A DNA stretch of 64,000 nt from Neocallimastix lanati (nom. inval.) (taxonomy: Eukaryota; Neocallimastigomycota; Neocallimastigomycetes; Neocallimastigales; Neocallimastigaceae): NCBI GenBank assembly GCA_016946835.1, contig JACVTC010000044.1, positions 372,001 to 436,000 of the forward strand. Direction: 5' to 3'. The notes under the pieces were generated by a model that did not search any database, was not told the DNA's origin, and was given only the letters and a program-made list of their open reading frames with translations. This document shows positions 56,506 to 64,000 of this stretch, one piece after another. The stretch's first letter is position 1, and the number at the start of each line of letters is the position of its first letter. The position numbers and the translations under genes were made by a program.

Positions 56506-58468
56506 TGATACGGGCTGGGGTTGAAACACTAAGATATTCAAAACAAAAAAAAAAATAAATATTAACACATAACTATAAAAATAAATTTGGAAACAAGAAA
56601 AAAATTAAATTTTAAAATATTCTTTATTTAAATTTAAAATTAAAATTATTTGTTCCAAGTATTAAAAAGAAAGAAATTTATTCTTCTTTTTATACTTTTA
56701 TTTTAATACATTTTATTTATTATTAATATATTCTTTATAAAAAAAAAAACTATTATAACTATTTTATTTTAATTTTTAACTATTATTTTAAATTATTTTT
56801 TAAAAAAAAAAAATAACATTTATTAAATTAAAATATAAAAAATTAATTTGGAGCTTGTATCACGAAGGGCATTCCGGGCGGTAGCTTCTTCTTGATATTG
56901 TTATTCAGAGAGAGAATTATACAGAATTGATATTTTCTGTATTTTAGATCATTTTTATTATTGGAATTCTTCTGTATTTTAGTTCATTTTTATTTTAATA
57001 AAGATTTAATTTATTTTTAATTTTTGTTTTATTTTTAGTTTATTTCAAAGGTTTTAGAAAATATTATACAGAAACTTATAATTCTGTATTTTACATCAAA
57101 TATTTATTGAAATAGGTTTTTATTATTCTTAATATAAAAATAAGAATTAGTAATGATTTAAATATTATATAATTTTTAATAAGAATATTTAGTAATAATT
57201 TTTATTATATTTAATATTAATAAAATATTTAATAATTATTTTTATTAGATTTGATATTAATAAAAGATTTTAATAAGAATATTTAATAATAATTTTTATT
57301 ATATTTAATATTAATAAAAGAATTTTATAAGAATATTTAATAATAATTTTTATTATATTTGATATTAATAAAAGAAATTTATAAGAATATTTAATAATAA
57401 TTTTTATTATATTTGATATTAATAAAAGATTTTAATAAGAATATTTAATAATAATTTTTATTAGATTTGATATTAATAAAAGAATTTTATAAGAATATTT
57501 AATAATAATTTTTATTATATTTGATATTAATAAAAGATTTTAATAAGAATATTTAATAATAATTTTTATTATATTTAATATTAATAAAAGAAATTTATAA
57601 GAATATTTAATAATTTTATTTTATTATTATTAAGAGTATTTAATAGGAAATACAAGGTATTTAGTGACACCCCGTATTGTCGATGGTATGGTTCATATAG
57701 TTTTAGGAATATAATAATAATTAACACAAATAATAAAATTACAATAAAAAAATAATTTGTTTTAAAATCAATATTTATTTATTTAAATTTATAAAAGAAA
57801 AATAATAATATAATTATTTATTTTATAAAAGTTAGTTATTGATTATATTTTATTTCACTAAAAATTACATGTATTTATATTTTTTTATCAAATTAAAATT
57901 TGTAAAGCCTAACTATTTCTTAATAAACTAATTACTAATTATTTTAATAAATAAAACATTTAAATTGAAATTAAATTATTATTTTAGTTAATAATATTAT
58001 TGTTATAAATATTAGTTTTATATTATTGAATTATTAATCATTTAATAATAGTTTAATATTAATATATATAAAATAAAAATAAAGAAATTATACAGAATAT
58101 TTTAATTGTGGTTTAGTTAAATTTAGTTATTAAAAATAAATTTAAATTGATAACGAAAATTTTAATAACTAATTAAATTGATTTGATTATTTTCAATATA
58201 ACATATTACAAAAGAAATATAATATTAATATATTAAGTGGGCAAGGACAATATTCTTGGCTAAAGATTTTTAATACATTATAATGGAATCGGATCGATAA
58301 TTCAAAAAGGAATTATAAGTTAATTGGTGATTTATTAACATAAGATTTCTATTTAGTAATATTTGAAGAATATTGGAAAGTTCCAATTATATAGAATAGA
58401 ATAATCTATAAGGTTAGAATAATTTATATTATTCTAGCACAATTAGTATTATTCGTTCATTCTGTATT
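56506..58468. repeat. LTR-like relics P and Q between ATCGA sites
   Basis: ATCGA (56501-56505) precedes TGATACGGG, an LTR-type start like those of B and D. Near 57662-57678 an inverted partner CACCCCGTATT occurs, followed by GTCGA and TGGTATGG (57684), and ATCGA again at 58469 before LTR K. A GC-richer island GGGCATTCCGGGCGGTAGC lies at 56867-56885. Boundaries are uncertain; no coding sequence. Confidence 0.4.
57150..57640. repeat. ~57-bp minisatellite
   Basis: About eight imperfect units with AAGAATATTTAATAATAA, TTTTTATTAKATTTGATA and TTAATAAAAGA, alternating between AGATTTTAAT and AGAATTTTAT junctions. Pure tandem repeat; no coding value. Confidence 0.85.
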
Positions 58469-58473
58469 ATCGA

Positions 58474-59449
58474 TGATTTATACCTAATATTCTTAATCTA
58501 CAAAAATTAAATTTTGTAGAAGTGAATAAAAGGATAAATACTGAATAAAATTGATTTAAGAAATTTAAAAAAATAAATATGTTTTATTATTAAACACAAA
58601 AATGTTTTATTAAAAAAATTTATTTTTATTTTAATATTAATCTTTATTTATTTAATAATTAATTTTGTTTAAATTAATAAAATAATTGTTAAAAACTAAT
58701 AAAATAATAAAATGAAATATTTATTATTTATACTAATTTATTTTAAATTTTAATAATAAAATTGATTATTAATAACTAATAAAATATTTATAATAATTTA
58801 TTAACTAATTAATAATCATAAAAAATTGATTATTAAAACTAATAAAATATTTATAATAATTTATTAAATAATTAATAATAAAGAATAATTTATAAGAAAT
58901 ATTTACATGTTTTTATATTTTTCTTTGATTTTAAACTATTTACATTAAAAATAATAAAATTAATAAAAGAGAAATAAAGAATAATTTATTATTAAATTAA
59001 ACAATATTTACAATTAAAATGTTGATAAAGATGAGTTTTAAAATGTTATTTTAATTACAATTTGTTTATAAAAGTTGAGTTATAAAATAAATAAAATAAT
59101 CATTATTTTAAATAAAAGTAACTTAAAAAATTATTTAACTATTTAATTTTAATTTTGCGTTGTTTATAAGTTTGTTTATTTGTTGTTTATAATTTATTAA
59201 ATATGTTTATTATTTTGTTTATTTGTAGTCTTAGAAAAATATTATTTATTAATTTATTTTAGTTTTTAATTAAAATTATTAATGATTAATTAATTTATTA
59301 TTATTTTATTTTAATTATTTTTATTTAATTAATTTTTCTTAAATATGGATTTAATTTTTTTTTTTTAGAATGGATTAATTTTTGGGTTAAGTTAGACAGA
59401 ATTTGTTTTTTTATTATTTATTTTAATTTAATAATTTTGTTATTTATCA
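58474..59449 (-). repeat. 3' LTR of element K (976 bp)
   Basis: TGATTTATACC...TTATTTATCA on the plus strand. The first ~600 bp are repeated at 63398-64000. Confidence 0.93.
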
Positions 59450-59490
59450 ATTTCTCGGCCCTTAAGAGTCAACTTCGTCCCTTGAAGTTG
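59450..59490 (-). promoter_or_regulatory. PPT and pre-PPT hairpin of element K
   Basis: In sense: CAACTTC-AAGGGAC-GAAGTTG (59490-59470), 7-nt spacer, PPT AAGGGCCGAGAAAT. Same loop as B and C, but the outer G-C pair is replaced by A-T, a compensatory change. Confidence 0.8.
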
Positions 59491-60947
59491 TATCATTTTC
59501 TTGTAGTACATAAGGGAAAAAATTTTTATATGAACATTTCTTTTAAGGAGTTTTCCTGTTTGTGGATCTTCAAGAACTAAAGTGTTGTTTCAAAGTCTTT
59601 TGATGATAGTCTTGAAAGTGCATCATCGAAAAGATTTCTTTTTCTTTTTTGATAAACTAGGTTGGTTTTGTATTTATTGAATTCTTCTATCCAACGAGCA
59701 TGTCTATTGTTGTTAGGAATATTTTTCTTGAGCAAACCTAAAAGTGGCTTATAATCAGTTATAAATTTTATTGGTTTGTTATTGTTGATTGACAATGTCC
59801 TACTTAAACAACAAGTTGGGTGTTCTAATTTGTCTTCCTCCTTTTGCAAAAGAGTACTTCCGATACCTTTATTCTTTTCTATTATTATTGCATTACACAT
59901 AGGCGTCTTTAAAGAAGTATGGTTATTATATATTTCAGTTATTCTTTTAATTCCTTTTTTTGTTTTTTGATATAAGCAATCATCATCTGGATCAATGTAG
60001 AGTCTGTACTTCTTTTGTATACCTCTTCCTAATATAATATTAAAGAATGGATTTGTATAATCTATTATATAAAATTTCTCATTCACAGTTAAGTTATTAT
60101 TTATAGTTAATTTTAAATTTATATAAGAATTAGTATGGAGTATTGTACCATCGGCAATTGTAATAGTTTCAGAAAGGTCACAATTATTAATGAGTACATT
60201 TTCTAGTTCTTCAAGTGAATTTTTAGTTATGATGTTAACATTTGCACCTGTGTCGAAAAGTATTTTGACTGATTTGTTTCCTATTTTTCCACACAATATA
60301 GGAATATTTAAATTTTGAATAGTATAAAGTATTTTCTCAACTCGTGGTTTACAACCTTGTTCTAGATCTTTTCTTATAGATGGACATGCTGATAATAATT
60401 GTGTTAGGCTTATTTTAGGATATAAATTATTGGCTTCTTCTAGAATATTGAATTTATCATCAGGTTTTAACATTTGTATTTCGGTCATGTTTCGCTTACC
60501 TTTTGTTTTAACTTTTTCTGGTATAGTATTTGAATTAATATCTTGATAATTATTTTCATTAGGAGTATTGGGTTGGGGTTTGTCAAAATTGGTTGCACGA
60601 ACACTTTCACTATTATTATTAGATTCTTCATGCGTAATATTATTATTAGATAAATCCATGTCTTCTATATCATTTGTAATTTCTCTTCTTCTTTTCTCTC
60701 TAATGGCTTTCTTCTGTTGTTTAACAGCTTTTATATTTGGTTGATTTAGAATGGAAGGTTTTACTATAGATTTATTACTTGGTGATATTTTATTTTTATC
60801 CAATGCATTCTTACTTAGTGATTTTCTCTTTTGGGCTGCATTAATCATATAATTATTGTTTCCTTCATATTCTATAGTATTTTCTTGATCATAGTTGTTT
60901 GTTGCAATTTTATTTATCTCGGGAGATTGCGTACTCCCGATAACTAA
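59491..60947 (-). pseudogene. pol: Deleted pol of element K: protease kept, RT and integrase lost
   Basis: Open from the -1 slip at 60947 to a stop at 59577 (~456 codons). It keeps the Lys/Glu-rich linker, ISLTQLLSACPSIRKDLEQG, and protease FDTGANVNIIT with its C-terminal half (RGIQKKYRLYIDPDDD). Then three deletions relative to element C: from IIIEK to GIGSTLLQKEED (all of RT); within RNase H from RTLS to IKFITDYKPLLG; and from ALSRLSSKDFE to the last integrase codons, which are entered out of frame. In another frame after the stop the integrase tail LEDPQTGKLLKRNVHIKN... is readable to ~59473. A protein of gag-protease-scrap could still be made. Confidence 0.9.
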
Positions 60948-60953
60948 TTTAAA
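60921..60953 (-). promoter_or_regulatory. -1 ribosomal frameshift signal, element K
   Basis: gag ends CAT-TTA-AAT-TAG; TTTAAAT at 60953-60947, 8-nt spacer, GGGAG/CTCCC stem (60938-60934 with 60925-60921), 8-nt loop. The pol frame runs through as PFKLVIGSTQSP. Confidence 0.88.
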
Positions 60954-61871
60954 TGGTTTAATTCTGGACATTCTTCAACAATGTGACCAATACGCTGACA
61001 ATTTATGCATAGGTTGATTTTTAAATCGGATAATTTTTTTGTTATATCATCTAGTTCTTTATCAGTGAATTGAGAACCTTTTAAAGTTGCTCTTCTCTGT
61101 TCGACTCCTTTGTTGAATTCTACAGGGTTGTAAAAATTTCTATTTGTAGTAAAATTGTTGTTATAGTTATTATTTCTAAATTTATTATTATAACTGGAAT
61201 TTTCATTAGTCCTAGTATTAGAGATAAAAGGAATTTTATTGTAATAATTAGTGTTAAAAGATCTAAAATTAGTATTTTTATTATTGTTATTATTAGTGTT
61301 ATTTAGATTCTTCTTTACATTTGAGAATTGAGTTTTATATTTTGGTTTATTATCTTCAAGAAGTTTAAGCATTTTTTCCTTTTTTGAAGTTATTTCCATT
61401 GCATCACTTAATTTAGTAGGTTCTGATTCTAATAAATACTCATACATTTTAGACCAGTTTCTAAATGCATTTATGTAGTATGGAGTACTAATATAATCCT
61501 TTCCATCTAATTGTAATTGATTTAAGAGTTGTAAGAATTTTGTATCGAAGTCGGAAACTTTTTCACCTTTCTTAATGGTTAATGTTGATATTTCCAAAAA
61601 TTTTACATTCTTTGGCGTACAAGGTTTAAATCTTTTCTTAAGGTTTCTAAAATTATTTCATAAGAGTCAGCTTGTGTTTTATTTAAAGAATTTATAACAA
61701 TAGTTCTTGCTTTATCTGTAGTTACGGCAATTAAATATTCATTCTTTTCTTCGTTTTCAATTTTATATTTTCGACACCAATTTTCAAAAGCGAATTTCCA
61801 TTCTTCATATTGGACTTTTTCTTCACCTAATATTGGTAATCTACTAAAAGTAATAGCTTTGGTAGTTGTTT

Positions 61872-61875
<4 letters not shown>
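60944..61875 (-). pseudogene. gag: gag of element K with one frameshift
   Basis: Starts at ATG 61875 (METTTKAITFSRLPILGEEKVQYEEW), right after a ~60-nt sense poly(A). Similar to gag of C throughout: capsid region, STPYYINAFRNWSKMYEYL, Asn-rich stretch, zinc knuckle CINCQRIGHIVEEC. A single-base change in an A-run near 61612 (TTAAGAAAAGATT) splits it into 61875-61603 and 61597-60944. One-base lesions in homopolymers may be sequence errors. Confidence 0.88.

Positions 61876-61935
<60 letters not shown>
61876..61935 (-). repeat. Poly(T) (sense poly(A)) directly before gag of K
   Basis: 60 consecutive T on plus, so the gag ATG is preceded immediately by an A-tract in the RNA. Confidence 0.92.
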
Positions 61936-61936
<1 letters not shown>

Positions 61937-62022
61937 TTAATTATTATTATTAGTAGTAGTAGTAATATTTCTAAAATTATTAATTCTTATTATCTTTAGT
62001 TTATCTTGAATGATTTCCCGTC

Positions 62023-62215
62023 CTTATAGTACGGTTGTAGAATAATACGACGTTTGGTCCCACTGATTATAGGAGTTTTACACTACGTCTACACCTAACG
62101 TAGATCTCTACTTATAATCAGCGCCTACTCCCCCGTATTGATTCTTATTCTACAGTCCGTTAGCTCTTACTGCAATAATACACTAGTATTAAGGGTAAGA
62201 GATTCCTACTATAAG
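62023..62215 (-). promoter_or_regulatory. Multibranched structured RNA in K leader
   Basis: Five perfect stems are nested or adjacent: CTTATAGTA/TACTATAAG (62023-62031 with 62207-62215) closes the domain; TGTAGAATAA/TTATTCTACA (62036-62045 with 62145-62154); CTGATTATA/TATAATCAG (62063-62071 with 62113-62121); CTACGT/ACGTAG (62083-62088 with 62098-62103); CTCTTAC/GTAAGAG (62164-62170 with 62195-62201) with AATAC/GTATT inside. GC is far above the flanks. Confidence 0.75.
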
Positions 62216-62339
62216 TATCAATCAGTCAAGAGAACAGAAGCAGTTCCTCCAACTAAAAAAAAATACTTCTTTTCTTTATTTGTTTTCCTTAATTTAAATT
62301 TTATTGTTTTCTAATTTTATTTTTTTTTATTATATATTT

Positions 62340-62348
62340 ATTTATTTA

Positions 62349-62379
<31 letters not shown>

Positions 62380-62831
62380 TATTTTATACACAATAATATC
62401 CTAGAAAATATTAAAAAAATAAAAGGTTAAGTAGTATAATGGTATTTATAAATTTTTATTATTTGAATATTTAAAGAAAAATAAAAAGTTAAATTATAAA
62501 TATTTATTATTAATAATTCTCAAAAGAATATTAATTACGATTTTCCAATAATATAAGTAATAAGTAGGTAGTATACTCGTAGCCAGCTTGCCCACTTGCT
62601 CAGGCGTCATGTACTACTCGTACCAGTGATTCTCCTACACGTTTATACGTTTGTAGAATAGTTCAGAGCTTCCCAGCGCGCCGACTGTGAAAGAATAAAC
62701 TAATCACGGAAACCACTTATTATTTTACTTATATTATTGCTTCTAAAGCAACAATATTCTTTTTTGAAAAATAAATAATAATTTTATAATAGAACTTCTT
62801 AAAGTTCTTCCGTTATATTTTATTTTTATTT

Positions 62832-62889
<58 letters not shown>

Positions 62890-62920
62890 AAAATTTTTTT
62901 TATATTAAAATTTTTCTAAT

Positions 62921-62957
<37 letters not shown>

Positions 62958-63068
62958 TAAAATTTTACTAATAAATTTTATTATTATGATTATTTATTAC
63001 TTATAATATATACTTTATTATTTAATTAAATTGAATAATATGAATACTATTTAATTATCTTTAAAAAA

Positions 63069-63100
<32 letters not shown>
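62340..63100 (-). other. Distal leader of K: poly(T) tracts and second GC island
   Basis: Long T-runs at ~62346-62372, 62828-62885, 62926-62955 and 63069-63095 (A in sense). Between them 62570-62710 is a GC-richer island (e.g. GCTTCCCAGCGCGCCGACTG) of unknown role. No ORF. Confidence 0.7.
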
Positions 63101-63379
63101 ATTATTAAAGATAAATTTAATTTAATTTGCAGTTTATTTAACGTATATTATTTGTTGATTAATTTATATTAATAACTTTAATTTATAATAATTTATTGCT
63201 ATAATATTTTATTTGCATATTATTTAGATAAATCTATTTGAGTCTATTACTATGAATAATTTAGAGTTATTCTAAAACTAGACTAATTTATTGTATTAAT
63301 TATTGTTTAATATTACTATTGAATAACTAGGCTTATTCTAATATTAAACTAAAAAAAATTTACTTACCACCGGGGCAAC

Positions 63380-63396
63380 AAGAGGATTCTCCACCA
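63380..63396 (-). promoter_or_regulatory. Primer-binding site of element K
   Basis: Minus strand TGGTGGAGAATCCTCTT, one base inside the LTR; first 13 bases equal those of A and B. Confidence 0.7.
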
Positions 63397-63397
63397 T

Positions 63398-64000
63398 TGA
63401 TTTATACCTAATATTCTTAATCTACAAAAATTAAATTTTGTAGAAGTGAATAAAAGGATAAATACTGAATAAAATTGATTTAAGAAATTTAAAAAAATAA
63501 ATATGTTTTATTATTAAACACAAAAATGTTTTATTAAAAAAATTTATTTTTATTTTAATATTAATCTTTATTTATTTAATAATTAATTTTGTTTAAATTA
63601 ATAAAATAATTGTTAAAAACTAATAAAATAATAAAATGAAATATTTATTATTTATACTAATTTATTTTAAATTTTAATAATAAAATTGATTATTAATAAC
63701 TAATAAAATATTTATAATAATTTATTAACTAATTAATAATCATAAAAAATTGATTATTAAAACTAATAAAATATTTATAATAATTTATTAAATAATTAAT
63801 AATAAAGAATAATTTATAAGAAATATTTACATGTTTTTATATTTTTCTTTGATTTTAAACTATTTACATTAAAAATAATAAAATTAATAAAAGAGAAATA
63901 AAGAATAATTTATTATTAAATTAAACAATATTTACAATTAAAATGTTGATAAAGATGAGTTTTAAAATGTTATTTTAATTACAATTTGTTTATAAAAGTT
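63398..64000 (-). repeat. 5' LTR of element K, cut by window end
   Basis: TGATTTATACC... matches 58474-~59076 without visible difference. Confidence 0.93.

Larger units (their letters stand above)
58474..64000 (-). mobile_element. Element K, internally deleted Ty3/gypsy relative of C, minus strand
   Basis: LTRs at 58474-59449 and from 63398 to beyond the window; by eye the visible parts agree. Internal order on the minus strand: PBS, long structured leader, poly(A), gag, -1 frameshift site, protease, RNase H scraps, integrase tail, hairpin-PPT. RT and most of integrase are deleted, so K would depend on another element, most likely C-type. Left flank ATCGA. Confidence 0.9.

Overview
The window looks like an extremely AT-rich eukaryotic chromosome segment (long A/T runs, polyasparagine reading frames, eukaryotic tRNAs, poly(A)-tailed retrocopy). 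The GC-poor background, the ankyrin-repeat genes and the dense Ty3/gypsy content fit an anaerobic gut fungus (Neocallimastigomycetes) best; a dictyostelid-like protist cannot be excluded from sequence alone. Almost nothing here is ordinary host coding sequence: it is a landscape of LTR retrotransposons built around three copies of one tRNA-Cys(GCA)/tRNA-Gly(TCC) gene pair.

Layout. 1-845: two D-family LTRs ending 12 bp before tRNA pair 1. 846-8016: decayed Ty3/gypsy element A1 (minus strand), its pol split by a 646-bp TIR element. 8020-11107: LTRs N, E, M (candidate) and H lying edge to edge. 11112-20338: intact, young element B (minus). 20344-27259: intact, young element C (plus). 27273-27425: tRNA pair 2, followed by a second A fragment. 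30571-32857: an inverted duplicate of the tRNA-pair locus (tRNA pair 3, minus) that lacks B and C, so it preserves the empty site. 31838-35586: 5' part of element H (LTR, leader, gag). 36089-39178: two damaged ankyrin genes. 39830-40630: Ty1/copia relic. 41191-48270: decayed element G, with a processed retrocopy in its LTR and an LTR stack D-E-F nearby. 49438-56450: chromovirus-like element L with perfect 5-bp target duplication and an apparent self-priming PBS. 56506-58473: LTR-like relics and a minisatellite. 58474-64000: element K (minus), which kept gag and protease but lost RT and integrase.

How the parts work together. In the five gag-bearing elements A, B, C, H and K, and in L, gag ends in a canonical -1 frameshift signal: slippery TTTAAAC, TTTAAAT or AAAAAAC, then 7-9 nt, then a short stem-loop. 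Pol is open in the -1 frame straight from that site in B, C, K and L. A, B, C, K and L also carry a hairpin just upstream of the polypurine tract, with the same loop in B, C and K and a compensatory base change. Leaders between PBS and gag carry sense-strand poly(A) tracts and strongly structured RNA segments; C and H share an ACCGAA-loop hairpin whose stem covaries. A, B, C, H and K share a PBS core TGGTGGAGA, whereas L uses a 10-nt complement of its own LTR.

The most striking observation is the repeated insertion of different LTR families 12-14 bp upstream of the same tRNA-Cys gene, giving a stack of up to seven elements separated only by 3-8 bp. All statements were made by reading; no search, folding program or alignment was run.
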